A stretch of DNA of 26,227 bases from Candidatus Finniella inopinata (GCA_945903885.1 CAMDPB010000001.1:1-26227); one strand, 5' to 3'. Numbered from the stretch's first letter, positions 1 through 7,193 are shown. Program-made: numbers and translations. The notes: generated by a model from the sequence alone, not told the origin.

Positions 1-3
1 GAT

Positions 4-29
4 TAATAATAATAATATTATTATTATTA
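4..29. repeat. Perfect AT-only palindrome
   Basis: Positions 4-29 form a perfect 26-base palindrome built from AAT/ATT triplets centred at 16/17. It abuts the 5' arm of the terminator hairpin at 29-95. It could extrude as a cruciform or simply be low-complexity sequence. No function can be assigned from sequence. Confidence 0.6.
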
Positions 30-95
30 TCCCTAGTCTTTTGATGTTTGGCTCTTGTTTTAGGGCGGGGCCGCGTCAGGGACTGGGGATTTTTT
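29..95 (+). terminator. Rho-independent terminator of a gene left of the window
   Basis: The arm ATCCCTAGTC (29-38) pairs with GACTGGGGAT (81-90), with one G-U pair, and pairing extends to about 13 base pairs. A run of five T follows (91-95). The loop is unusually large (about 36 bases) and GC-rich near 61-80. The outer arms ATCCCT and GGGGAT plus the T run are the same as in the terminators at 1070 and 1764, so this is a longer-loop relative of that repeat. It would end a + strand transcript entering from the left. Confidence 0.6.
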
Positions 96-288
96 ATTAT
101 ATTATTTATTCCACTGACCTTTAATCAATACCCCCCAATTTATCCCTAATAGAAAACACCTTAAATATAATAATATGTTTATTACTACAAATTTATTATT
201 ATGAATTATCCCTTTATTAACTCCATTACAATAAAATAGTAAATGTTATGAATTTATAAATAACTATTATTAAAATTGGAGTATGGAA

Positions 289-1041
289 ATGAAAAATATT
301 CAAAAAATTACATTGTGTTTATTCACAATGGTAGCAATATCGACATGGAACACAGCTTTGGCTGGGGAATTGGAAGTTAATTTCATAGACGGTGCAGAAT
401 TAGCTAGCGCTGTAACAGGCGGAGTAAATTTCAACGGATCGGGTAACGTTGACTTCACTGGTTCCGCAACAGGTGATGTTAAAATAAGTGCTGGAAACGT
501 AAGGGTAGCTACTGTAGCGCCATTTGGGGCCGACATTGTTATGAACGGTGGTAGCCTAGAAGCAACAGCACCTATGAGCCTTCCCAAACTAGTGATAGAT
601 GCAAACAGTACACTTACTGCTGATGGTGACACTACTTTAACTGACATGGGTGGAGCTAGTAAATTAACTATAGTAGATGGTTCTGTGGGGGGCACTTCTG
701 TAATAACTCCTGCTGATTTAAGCTCAGCTTCTGCCTCAATTGATGTTCAGTGCATAATGCATGTAGGGGCAACTGGTTCTTTGTTGCCTTCAGGTGCAGT
801 GACTGTAAAGAATGCTGGTTTGGTAAAACTTATGGGCGTTGTGCCAGATTGTGTTCCTGGCGCTATGAAAGTTGAAAGTGGTGGTATTCTTGAAGTGGCT
901 GCGTCACTGGAAGTTCCTGCAGCCGGCGTTCCTGCTTCTGGTGACCTTTTTGGCAGCTTAAGATTTGACACTGGGTCAAAATTATTACTGCGTGGCGGTG
1001 CAAACTGGCGTCGTCCTGTAGTAATTGGTTCATATAGCTAA
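289..1041 (+). CDS. Secreted beta-rich, autotransporter-passenger-like protein
   Basis: A 250-residue protein of unknown function. The N-terminus is a Sec signal peptide: a lysine, a hydrophobic core, then a likely cut after the Ala-Leu-Ala near residue 25. The rest is rich in Gly, Ser, Thr, Val and Ala with short alternating hydrophobic strands of the kind found in beta-helical passengers (for example NVDFTGSATGDVKISAGNV). No C-terminal beta-barrel, lipobox or anchor is visible, so it may be a soluble exported protein or a passenger that lost its barrel. I place the start at 289 rather than the upstream ATG at 283, because GGAG at 278-281 is 7 bases before 289 and only 1 before 283. A terminator follows at 1070-1103, so it appears monocistronic. 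The roughly 190 bases between the terminator at 95 and the gene are very AT-rich, with no clear -35 element. Confidence 0.72.
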   Translation: MKNIQKITLCLFTMVAISTWNTALAGELEVNFIDGAELASAVTGGVNFNGSGNVDFTGSATGDVKISAGNVRVATVAPFGADIVMNGGSLEATAPMSLPKLVIDANSTLTADGDTTLTDMGGASKLTIVDGSVGGTSVITPADLSSASASIDVQCIMHVGATGSLLPSGAVTVKNAGLVKLMGVVPDCVPGAMKVESGGILEVAASLEVPAAGVPASGDLFGSLRFDTGSKLLLRGGANWRRPVVIGSYS

Positions 1042-1069
1042 TTTATGAATCAATAGTTTTAATACTATT

Positions 1070-1103
1070 ATCCCTGGTTAGTTCGTTCTGGCTGGGGATT
1101 TTT
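1070..1103 (+). terminator. Rho-independent terminator, repeat copy 1
   Basis: A 12-base-pair stem (arms 1070-1081 and 1088-1099) closes a six-base TTCGTT loop and runs into five T. Several pairs are G-U, which pair only in + strand RNA, so the terminator acts on the upstream secreted-protein gene. Bases 1067-1104 are identical to 1761-1798. Confidence 0.85.
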
Positions 1104-1191
1104 ATTAATAAAAGTCTAAATGTTTTGTTTTTTTGCATTCAATTGACCTACTTTTTAGGTTACTATTCAAGAAACTACCGGTGTTTAAATT

Positions 1192-1452
1192 ATGCCCACA
1201 ATTTCTGCTTTTTATGGAATATTAATACAGATGTTCTATAACGACCACGCGCCTCCGCATTTTCATGCTACTTATGCCGAGTATGAAATTTTGGTTAATA
1301 TCAAAACACTAGAGGTGATAGAAGGAAGAATGCCAAGAAGAGCGTTGGCTCTTGTATTGGAGTGGGCGTCTATATATAGAAAAGAACTATTGGAAGATTG
1401 GGATTTATGCGAAAAACATCAACAATTGAAGAGCATTCAGCCTCTAGATTAA
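1192..1452 (+). CDS. DUF4160 family protein
   Basis: An 86-residue protein matching the DUF4160 family along its whole length. The signature NDHAPPHFHA lies at residues 17-26, and an ALALVLEWA segment sits in the second half. The biochemical role is unknown; DUF4160 genes are very often found next to DUF2442 genes, as here, and such pairs have been suggested to be toxin-antitoxin-like, which is inference. The start ATG has no clear Shine-Dalgarno sequence. A TTGACC hexamer at 1143-1148, overlapping a short inverted repeat (ACCTA/TAGGT, 1146-1160), could be part of an autoregulated promoter, but no well-spaced -10 is visible. The end overlaps the downstream gene by 46 bases. Confidence 0.85.
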   Translation: MPTISAFYGILIQMFYNDHAPPHFHATYAEYEILVNIKTLEVIEGRMPRRALALVLEWASIYRKELLEDWDLCEKHQQLKSIQPLD

Positions 1453-1733
1453 CGCCCTCTACGCCTTGGAGAATTAAGTCTTTCTCTATTAAAGACGGGT
1501 ACACTATTGAAGTTATTTTTAACGATGGCACACAAGGCGTTTTTGACTTGGAAAATTTTATACATAAGGAAAACTCCGGAGTTTTTAGGCACTTGCAGAA
1601 TTATAAAAAATTTCAAGAAGCTGATTTAGTTTATGGCGTTATCACATGGCCCGGAAATATTGATATTGCCCCAGATGCTTTGTACCGCCTTGCTAAAGAT
1701 TCCTCTGTAGGAGAGAAACTGTTGGTTAACTAG
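1407..1733 (+). CDS. DUF2442 family protein
   Basis: A 108-residue protein whose C-terminal two thirds match DUF2442: a strand-rich start (KDGYTIEVIFNDGT), a FDLENF segment, and the conserved end VYGVITWPGNIDIAPDALYRL. The frame is open from a TTG at 1398, but the ATG at 1407 is preferred because GGAAG at 1392-1396 lies 10 bases upstream. The N-terminal ~20 residues are encoded inside the 3' end of the DUF4160 gene, so the two are probably translationally coupled. Small two-gene units of this kind resemble type II toxin-antitoxin modules; which partner would be toxic cannot be told from sequence. The pair ends at its own terminator (1764-1797). Confidence 0.85.
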   Translation: MRKTSTIEEHSASRLTPSTPWRIKSFSIKDGYTIEVIFNDGTQGVFDLENFIHKENSGVFRHLQNYKKFQEADLVYGVITWPGNIDIAPDALYRLAKDSSVGEKLLVN

Positions 1734-1763
1734 GTGGCTTAAATCTTTGGTGTAATTACCATT

Positions 1764-1797
1764 ATCCCTGGTTAGTTCGTTCTGGCTGGGGATTTTT
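1764..1797 (+). terminator. Rho-independent terminator, repeat copy 2
   Basis: Same 12-base-pair stem, TTCGTT loop and T5 tract as the copy at 1070-1103; the identity covers 38 bases (1761-1798). It ends the DUF4160/DUF2442 transcript. Exact identity of two terminators about 700 bases apart points to recent duplication or conversion. Confidence 0.85.
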
Positions 1798-1813
1798 AAT
1801 GCGGATGTTACTC

Positions 1814-2024
1814 ACTGGACCCTATGGTGAAGCCATAGGGAAACTGCGAGGGGGGAGATAAGTCGTAAAAAGACTAGAGGAGAGGTGGATCCAGCCCCCA
1901 TAGTTTCTCCAGACTTAGGCGAATAGCGCAAAGCGCTTCATGAGCCTTAGCATCTGGAGTCCAGTTCTATAAAATCAGCTCAAGCTGCGGATAATTATAG
2001 AACACAAACGAAAAAACATTCGTT
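1814..2024 (+). ncRNA. Candidate structured non-coding RNA upstream of pyk
   Basis: This gene-free block contains nested and consecutive perfect stems. ACTGGAC (1814-1820) pairs with GTCCAGT (1959-1965) and closes three inner hairpins: CCTATGG/CCATAGG (1821-1839); AAACT/AGTTT with GGGGG/CCCCC (1841-1906); and CTCCAGA/TCTGGAG (1907-1959), capped by AGCGC-AAA-GCGCT. Two more hairpins follow: GTTCTATAA/TTATAGAAC (1964-2003), with an inner CAGC-TCAA-GCTG, and AACGAA/TTCGTT (2007-2024). I do not recognise RNase P, tmRNA, SRP, 6S or a known riboswitch core. The strand is assumed to be +, because the block lies between + strand genes; the stems are mostly Watson-Crick and do not decide it. It could be an independent sRNA or a long leader of pyk. 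The terminator just upstream (1764-1797) implies its own promoter. Confidence 0.5.
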
Positions 2025-2054
2025 CTTAACGCGTTCAATACACCAAAGCTCTAT

Positions 2055-2060
2055 TATAAT
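2055..2060 (+). promoter_or_regulatory. Possible -10 element upstream of pyk
   Basis: A perfect TATAAT lies 79 bases before the pyk start. No convincing -35 hexamer sits 16-18 bases upstream, so this is only a weak promoter call. The rest of 2025-2138 is AT-rich and shows nothing else I can support. Confidence 0.3.
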
Positions 2061-2138
2061 GTGGTTAATTGATACTTCCCTCTTGTTTTTTAGCATGCAT
2101 TTGAAATAATGAATGTATAAGTGTTTTAAAAAATCATC

Positions 2139-3554
2139 ATGCGCAGGCAACGTAAAGCTAAAATCATTGCTACTTTGGGTCCATCCTCATCAGACTATGA
2201 ACAAATTAAAGCATTATTTATAGCAGGCGCTGATGTTTTCCGTTTGAACTTTTCCCATGGTGAACACGAAGGCCACGCGGAAAATTATAAAATTATTCGA
2301 AAAATCGAACAAGAATACAAGAGACCAATTGGAGTTTTGCTTGATTTACAGGGGCCAAAGCTGCGTATTGGAACTTTTTCAAATACAAAAATTTCCTTAA
2401 AAGTTGGGCAAACTTTCCTTCTTGATTTAGATAGCACTCCTGGTAACAACCAACGTGTATGCATGCCGCATCCTGAAATTTTTCAGGCCCTTAAAGAAAA
2501 TATTGATTTGCTTTTAGATGACGGCAAGGTTCGGCTTAAAATTACAAAGTGTGGCCATGATTTTGCTGAAACTATTGTTGTGTCAGGCACTGAGCTTTCT
2601 AATCGCAAGGGGGTGAATGTTCCTGATGTGGTGCTGCCAATAGATGTGCTAACTAAAAAAGATATTATCGATTTGAAATTTGGGCTGGAACTTGGCGTTG
2701 ATTGGGTGGCGTTGTCGTTTGTGCAGCAACCAAATGACTTGATCATGGCGCGAGAGCTTGTGGGCAATAAAGCCAAGCTCATCGCTAAAATTGAAAAGCC
2801 TATGGCCATTCAATATTTACAAGAGATTGTTACTTTGTCAGATGCTGTTATGGTTGCGCGCGGAGATTTAGGCGTAGAGATGCCTGCAGAAGATGTTCCA
2901 GTTATACAGCGTCAAATTATTCGCACGTGTCGTGGGTTAGGAAAGCCCGTTATTGTTGCTACGCAGATGCTAGATTCAATGGTGCACACGCCAACGCCTA
3001 CTCGAGCAGAGGCATCAGATGTTGCGACGGCTATTTATGATGGGGTCGATGCTGTAATGCTTTCAGCTGAATCAGCGTCGGGTGATTATCCTGTGGAAGC
3101 TGTTTCTATGATGGACCGTATTATTCAACGCACCGAAAGAGATCCTTTTTACCAAAAAATGCTTGATAACAGCTACACATTACCTTCGCCTACTGTTAGT
3201 GATGCAGTAACTACCGCAGCACGTTCTGCGGTAGGTATTATTGGCAGCGCATTAATGGTTACTTTTACAGAAACAGGGCGCACAGCTTTTCATGCTGCCC
3301 GCGAACGTCCCCATTGCAATATATTAGCGCTCACGCCAGTTTTAAAAACATCAAGGCAACTTACTTTGGTATGGGGTGCGCATCCTGCTTTGACTGATGA
3401 TATTTTTTCAATTGGGCAAATGGTTGAAAGCGCTTGCGCTTTTGCCAAACAAGAAAATTTTGCACAAATAGATGATTACGTTGTGATAACCGCTGGGGTT
3501 CCTTTTGGACAGTCAGGCGGCACAAATATGATTCGCATAGCAAAGGTTAGTTAG
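2139..3554 (+). CDS. pyk: Pyruvate kinase
   Basis: A 471-residue pyruvate kinase, which transfers phosphate from phosphoenolpyruvate to ADP at the end of glycolysis in the cytoplasm. Visible family motifs in order: ATLGPSS near the N-terminus, FRLNFSHG (substrate/nucleotide loop), DLQGPKLRIG, ALSFVQQP, AKIEKP with the catalytic lysine, VARGDLGVE for metal binding, and MLSAESASGDYPVEAV. The C-terminal allosteric domain follows and ends with the expected GxxGGTN-like segment. Length is normal for the family. The ATG start has no obvious Shine-Dalgarno sequence. It is the first gene of a + strand cluster: the miaA start lies 5 bases after its stop. Together with gpmI at 13201, it indicates that the lower half of glycolysis is retained. 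Confidence 0.97.
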   Translation: MRRQRKAKIIATLGPSSSDYEQIKALFIAGADVFRLNFSHGEHEGHAENYKIIRKIEQEYKRPIGVLLDLQGPKLRIGTFSNTKISLKVGQTFLLDLDSTPGNNQRVCMPHPEIFQALKENIDLLLDDGKVRLKITKCGHDFAETIVVSGTELSNRKGVNVPDVVLPIDVLTKKDIIDLKFGLELGVDWVALSFVQQPNDLIMARELVGNKAKLIAKIEKPMAIQYLQEIVTLSDAVMVARGDLGVEMPAEDVPVIQRQIIRTCRGLGKPVIVATQMLDSMVHTPTPTRAEASDVATAIYDGVDAVMLSAESASGDYPVEAVSMMDRIIQRTERDPFYQKMLDNSYTLPSPTVSDAVTTAARSAVGIIGSALMVTFTETGRTAFHAARERPHCNILALTPVLKTSRQLTLVWGAHPALTDDIFSIGQMVESACAFAKQENFAQIDDYVVITAGVPFGQSGGTNMIRIAKVS

Positions 3555-3559
3555 CAACA

Positions 3560-4492
3560 GTGTGTTATATTATCGGTGGTCCAACAGCTAGTGGAAAATC
3601 AAAATTAGCACTTTGGCTTGCGCACCATGTTGATGGTGAAATTATTAATGCTGATAGTCTTCAGCTTTATAAAAGCATTCCAATTTTAAGTGCGGCACCT
3701 GACAATGCAGAGCTTGCGCAAACCAGACATCATTTGTTTGGAATTTATTATGATGATCAAATATCGACAGTTCAGGCATGGACTCAGCTTGCACAAGCAA
3801 CCATTGAAAATGTTATAAACCGCCAGAAAAAACCTATTATTGTAGGTGGCACTGGTATGTATTTAAACGCTTTAATTCAAGGGATTTCGCCAATACCTAA
3901 CATTTCGACTGACATAAAAAAAGCTGTTCGTGCATTACAAAGTAATTTATCAAAAGAAGATTTTTATGAGCAGGTTATTGGGCATGACCCATCCATTCAG
4001 GGTTGCCTTCATCAAAATGATAGCCAACGTTTGGGGCGTGCTTTAGAGGTTATATTGCAAACAGGGCAATCTATCAGATATTTCCAAGGAAAAGCTCAGC
4101 CCATTCTTAAGCAGGTAAATAAATTTATTGTGGTTATGCCTGAAAAAGATAGGTTGTACAATCTTATTAATGCTCGTGTTATAAGAATGATGGACGAAGG
4201 TGTTATTCAAGAAGTGCAGGTGTTAAAGAAAAAAGTATCACTTGATGCCCCTGTTTGCAAAGCAATAGGTGTTAAAGAAATTTGGCAATACTTAGCAAAT
4301 GAAACCACTAAAGAAGAAATGATTTCCTTGCTTCAGCAAGCTACTCGGCAGTATGCTAAACGCCAAATAACATGGTTTAAAAATCAAGTTAATGACGCAC
4401 TCGTTATTACAGACCCATTTGATCCAAGCCAAATTGCTCAATTGGTACGGAGAAAATCAGCGGAATTTGCCCTGGAGAAAACAGCCAGTTAA
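3560..4492 (+). CDS. miaA: tRNA dimethylallyltransferase MiaA
   Basis: A 310-residue MiaA, which adds a dimethylallyl group to adenine 37 of tRNAs that read codons beginning with U. The P-loop GGPTASGKS is at residues 6-14, followed by the conserved DSLQLYK, the GGTGMYLNAL substrate segment, the QRLGRALEV helix and the C-terminal ATRQYAKRQITWF motif. The start is GTG, 5 bases after the pyk stop. The last ~33 residues lie beyond the conserved core and are encoded over the first 101 bases of mutY in another frame, so translation of the two is probably coupled. Confidence 0.96.
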   Translation: MCYIIGGPTASGKSKLALWLAHHVDGEIINADSLQLYKSIPILSAAPDNAELAQTRHHLFGIYYDDQISTVQAWTQLAQATIENVINRQKKPIIVGGTGMYLNALIQGISPIPNISTDIKKAVRALQSNLSKEDFYEQVIGHDPSIQGCLHQNDSQRLGRALEVILQTGQSIRYFQGKAQPILKQVNKFIVVMPEKDRLYNLINARVIRMMDEGVIQEVQVLKKKVSLDAPVCKAIGVKEIWQYLANETTKEEMISLLQQATRQYAKRQITWFKNQVNDALVITDPFDPSQIAQLVRRKSAEFALEKTAS

Positions 4493-5423
4493 TCCCTACC
4501 ATATCCTTGTTAGTGAAGTCATGTTGCAACAAACAACTGTAGCTACTGTAAAAGGATATTTTGCTAGATTTCTGGAGCGTTGGCCTACCATTGAAGCTTT
4601 GGCTGCTGCTTCGCAAGATGAGCTTATGCATTGTTGGCAAGGTTTAGGGTACTATTCTCGTGCGCGTAATTTGCATAAAACTGCAAAAATTATTACAGAT
4701 CAGTACCATGGAGTTGTTCCTGGATCTTATGAGAATTTAACAAAGCTTCCCGGATTGGGTCCTTACACGGCTGCAGCTATAGCCAGTATTGCTTTTGGGC
4801 AATCAATTATTGCCATCGATACCAACGTTAGCCGCGTACTTTGTCGTTTGTTTGCAATTTCATCGGAAGGAAAAATCCAAAAAGCACAAATTCAAGAAAT
4901 GGCAAATTCCTTAGTGCATACTAGTGATTCAGGCGCTGTAAGCCAAGCATTAATGGACATAGGCTCAAATCTTTGTAAATCAAAAAATCCCAGGTGCGCT
5001 GACTGCTTTTTAAAAAATGATTGCCTTGCGTTTTCTAGGAATATGCAAAACGTCTTACCTTTAAAACAAAAAAAAACAATTCGTCCAAAACGGTATGGAC
5101 ATAGCTTTGTTATGCGTCATGCAAACCAAGTATGTATTGAGAAACGTCCAGAAAAAGGTTTGCTTGCTAGCTTGTACCAATTTCCTTCTAGTGAATTTTT
5201 AAGCGAGAAAACCATAGCTCAATATCCGATTAATGCCGAATGGAAAAATATCGGAACTGTTCGCCATATTTTCACTCATTTCGAGCTAGAGCTAACCTTA
5301 TGGGAAACATTTGTTCCAAATACAAACAATGGGTTGTGGACAAAATTAAGCGATTTAGGCAACTACGGTCTGCCCACAATGTTTAAAAAAGCATTGGCTT
5401 ATGTAACGCCTAGCGACAATTAA
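4392..5423 (+). CDS. mutY: A/G-specific adenine DNA glycosylase MutY
   Basis: A 343-residue MutY, which removes adenine mispaired with 8-oxoguanine. The helix-hairpin-helix glycosylase fold shows the catalytic Glu in SEVMLQQT, the GLGYYSRARNL segment, the LPGLGPYTAAAI hairpin and the catalytic Asp in AIDTNVSRVL. A [4Fe-4S] cluster motif C-x6-C-x2-C-x5-C follows (CKSKNPRCADCFLKNDC). The C-terminal third is the NUDIX-like 8-oxoG recognition domain with a conserved RHIFTHFELEL segment. The ATG start at 4392 lies inside miaA; the conserved NWYGENQRNLPWR block shows that a substantial overlap is real even if a slightly later start is used. The gene meets lptB tail to tail with no intervening base. 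Confidence 0.96.
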   Translation: MTHSLLQTHLIQAKLLNWYGENQRNLPWRKQPVNPYHILVSEVMLQQTTVATVKGYFARFLERWPTIEALAAASQDELMHCWQGLGYYSRARNLHKTAKIITDQYHGVVPGSYENLTKLPGLGPYTAAAIASIAFGQSIIAIDTNVSRVLCRLFAISSEGKIQKAQIQEMANSLVHTSDSGAVSQALMDIGSNLCKSKNPRCADCFLKNDCLAFSRNMQNVLPLKQKKTIRPKRYGHSFVMRHANQVCIEKRPEKGLLASLYQFPSSEFLSEKTIAQYPINAEWKNIGTVRHIFTHFELELTLWETFVPNTNNGLWTKLSDLGNYGLPTMFKKALAYVTPSDN

Positions 5424-6146
5424 CTAAAGAGAAAAATTTTCTCCTAAATACACGCGCCTAACGTCAGGATGATTAATAATGTGCGCCGAATCACCTTCGG
5501 TCAGTACTCTACCTTCTGCAATGATGTACGCTCGGTCTACAACGTCTAGAGTTTCACGCACGTTATGATCAGTAATTAAAATTCCAATATTATGATTTTT
5601 TAGGCGCATAATAATGTCTTTAACATCTTGCACAGCAATTGGATCAATACCTGCTAGTGGCTCATCTAAGAATAAAAAGTCTGGTTTGATCGCAAGAGAA
5701 CGCGCAATTTCAACCCTGCGTCTTTCCCCACCCGAAAGTGCTACAGAAGGGGCTTCTCGTAAATGGGTAATGCCAAATTCATCAAGCAGTTCTTCTAAGC
5801 GTTCTTGCTGATGATCAGGATCCATTTCAACACACTCAAGTGCGGCACGAATATTGTCTTCAACATTTAACCCGCGAAAAATTGAAGCATCTTGTGGTAA
5901 ATAGCTAATTCCCATTCGTGCTCGCTTATACATGGGCATATCGGTAATATCGTTTTCATCTAAAAAAATACGACCAGAATCAGCCATAATTAGCCCTGTA
6001 ATAATAGAAAAAGATGTTGTCTTTCCTGCTCCATTTGGGCCAAGTAAGCCAACAGCCTCGCCGGTATTAATGCTAAGGTCAACACCCTTCAATACCATAC
6101 GTTTTTGAAAGGTTTTCGTTAATTTTTGAGCTCTTAGGGTTCTTAT
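5424..6146 (-). CDS. lptB: LPS export ABC transporter ATPase LptB (apparent AUA start)
   Basis: The ATPase that drives lipopolysaccharide extraction from the inner membrane with LptFG. Motifs: Walker A GPNGAGKTT (36-44 from the AUA start), Q-loop YLPQ, signature LSGGERRR, Walker B FLFLDEPLAGID, and switch His in ITDHN. The first ATG in frame (6098) would cut off the first strand and the aromatic A-loop residue. The frame stays open upstream, encoding IRTLRAQKLTKTFQKR, which fits the family N-terminus; an in-frame TAG lies just beyond. Between that stop and 6098 there is no ATG, GTG or TTG. An ATA codon at 6146-6144 preceded by AAGGA at 8-base spacing is the best start, and gives 240 residues, in line with E. 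coli LptB as I recall it. It begins 4 bases after the lptA stop. Confidence 0.9.
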   Translation of the reverse strand: MRTLRAQKLTKTFQKRMVLKGVDLSINTGEAVGLLGPNGAGKTTSFSIITGLIMADSGRIFLDENDITDMPMYKRARMGISYLPQDASIFRGLNVEDNIRAALECVEMDPDHQQERLEELLDEFGITHLREAPSVALSGGERRRVEIARSLAIKPDFLFLDEPLAGIDPIAVQDVKDIIMRLKNHNIGILITDHNVRETLDVVDRAYIIAEGRVLTEGDSAHIINHPDVRRVYLGENFSL

Positions 6147-6150
6147 GTTC

Positions 6151-6633
6151 TTATTCCTTCTTCTTTGGATACACTATGCATGTAACCTGATCTTCCTGAC
6201 TTGCTTGCATTGTAAAAACATGCGTCGCAATGTCAAGGGTAGCTTCTGTGCCATGCACTTCATTTTTTTCTTGAATAAGCGTTACATCATCCCCTGTGCA
6301 AACTGCATGATTGGCATTGAAATCATGTGTGCACTCTGTGGCGAATAGTTTAGTGCCATCATAATCAATTTCAACATGTCCCTGGGCGGTGGCATTTGTT
6401 AAGTTCCCCTTTTCGTCAAAAACAGCCTGCAGATCATTCGCTTTTAAGGTCACAGGAGAACCTTTAACTACATAAGACAGTTTTACATTACCGTTTGCAT
6501 CAGCATGTTGATGCGATGTGTCGTACTGCATATTATCAGCATTAATTTTAATATCGTTTGCGGAGTCTTTTTTTTCTGGCTCTGCAGCAATGCCCAGACT
6601 TATAAATAAGGCTAATATAAAATATTTTTTCAC
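6151..6633 (-). CDS. lptA: LPS periplasmic bridge protein LptA
   Basis: A protein of the LptA/OstA family, which forms the periplasmic bridge carrying LPS from LptC to LptD. From a GTG at 6633 it is 160 residues with a typical signal peptide (Lys-Lys, then a hydrophobic stretch, cut near residue 17). The OstA-like beta-jellyroll repeats follow: INADNMQYD, ANGNVKLSY, LKANDLQAVFD, NATAQGHVEI, GDDVTLIQEKNEVHG. The frame is also open to a TTG at 6699 that overlaps the tonB stop, but that start would place 22 polar residues before the signal sequence. Neither start has a strong ribosome-binding site. Sits directly upstream of lptB, the usual pairing. No lptC is visible in this window. Confidence 0.88.
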   Translation of the reverse strand: MKKYFILALFISLGIAAEPEKKDSANDIKINADNMQYDTSHQHADANGNVKLSYVVKGSPVTLKANDLQAVFDEKGNLTNATAQGHVEIDYDGTKLFATECTHDFNANHAVCTGDDVTLIQEKNEVHGTEATLDIATHVFTMQASQEDQVTCIVYPKKKE

Positions 6634-6695
6634 AACAGTTTGAAAGACGGTGTTCTTTTCACAGTGTACCTGGAAATTTGGGGTTTTCAACTCTA

Positions 6696-7193
6696 TCAAT
6701 CCAACTGAAATGAAATAGGAATTTCAAACGATGCTTCTTTGCCATTAACATTGAATGTCCACTGCTTCATTGTTTTAAGAAGTTCTTCTTCGAATAGAGC
6801 TTTGTCTCCTTTGATAGTTATTACTTCAATATGCTTAACAGTACCTGCAGAACTCACTAAAAGCTTTACTGAAAAGCTGCCTTCTTCTCCATTGGCTTTA
6901 GCATTAGCTGGATATGCCGGTGAGGGATTGTAAATAACAATCGGTGCAGAAGCAAAATTTTCTGTAGTTACTTGGCTAATAACATGAGCGCTTTTTTTCT
7001 GCGCTCTATTAGCAGAATTTTTTTGAGAAGAAACGTTAACATTTTCACCAATACCTTTAGAGGAAGTTAGTAATCTTACGGAAAAGCTGTGTGATATTTT
7101 CTGATCTGAGAGCTGTGTATATTGTCCAATAGACAAAGCTAGCAGACCGTGAATGCAAACTGAACCTATGCACAAGTAACGCATTTTTACCAT
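6696..7193 (-). CDS. tonB: TonB-family energy transducer
   Basis: A 165-residue TonB-like protein with a short N-terminal membrane anchor (about residues 5-23), a periplasmic linker of ~60 residues without the usual long proline-rich tract, and a C-terminal TonB domain (about 85-165) with YPANAKANGEEG, VKLLVSSAGTVKHIEV and the QWTFNV segment. It should couple the ExbBD proton-motive-force motor to outer-membrane receptors; no exbB or exbD is in the window. It starts with ATG inside the last codons of btuB (7-base overlap), so it probably serves that receptor. Controlled with btuB by the cobalamin riboswitch. Confidence 0.85.
   Translation of the reverse strand: MVKMRYLCIGSVCIHGLLALSIGQYTQLSDQKISHSFSVRLLTSSKGIGENVNVSSQKNSANRAQKKSAHVISQVTTENFASAPIVIYNPSPAYPANAKANGEEGSFSVKLLVSSAGTVKHIEVITIKGDKALFEEELLKTMKQWTFNVNGKEASFEIPISFQLD

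Noticed and set aside
300..695. Long open frame on the - strand inside the secreted-protein gene
   Set aside because: It lies fully within a + strand gene with a signal peptide and a ribosome site, and its product has no recognisable domain.
1855..1892. Resemblance of the structured block to the 3' end of 16S rRNA (AAGTCGTAA and a purine stretch similar to the anti-anti-SD sequence)
   Set aside because: The match is short and the order of flanking elements is wrong for 16S. No other conserved rRNA helix is present, so chance or convergent purine-rich sequence is more likely.
1814..2024. Retron or tmRNA-type locus
   Set aside because: No reverse transcriptase gene is nearby. No tRNA-like end with CCA or tag-peptide frame ending in Leu-Ala-Ala is visible.
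5426..5445. GAGAAAA/TTTTCTC hairpin at the mutY-lptB junction as a bidirectional terminator
   Set aside because: The arms are A/T-rich with almost no loop and no T run beyond the stem, and it lies within the lptB coding end.
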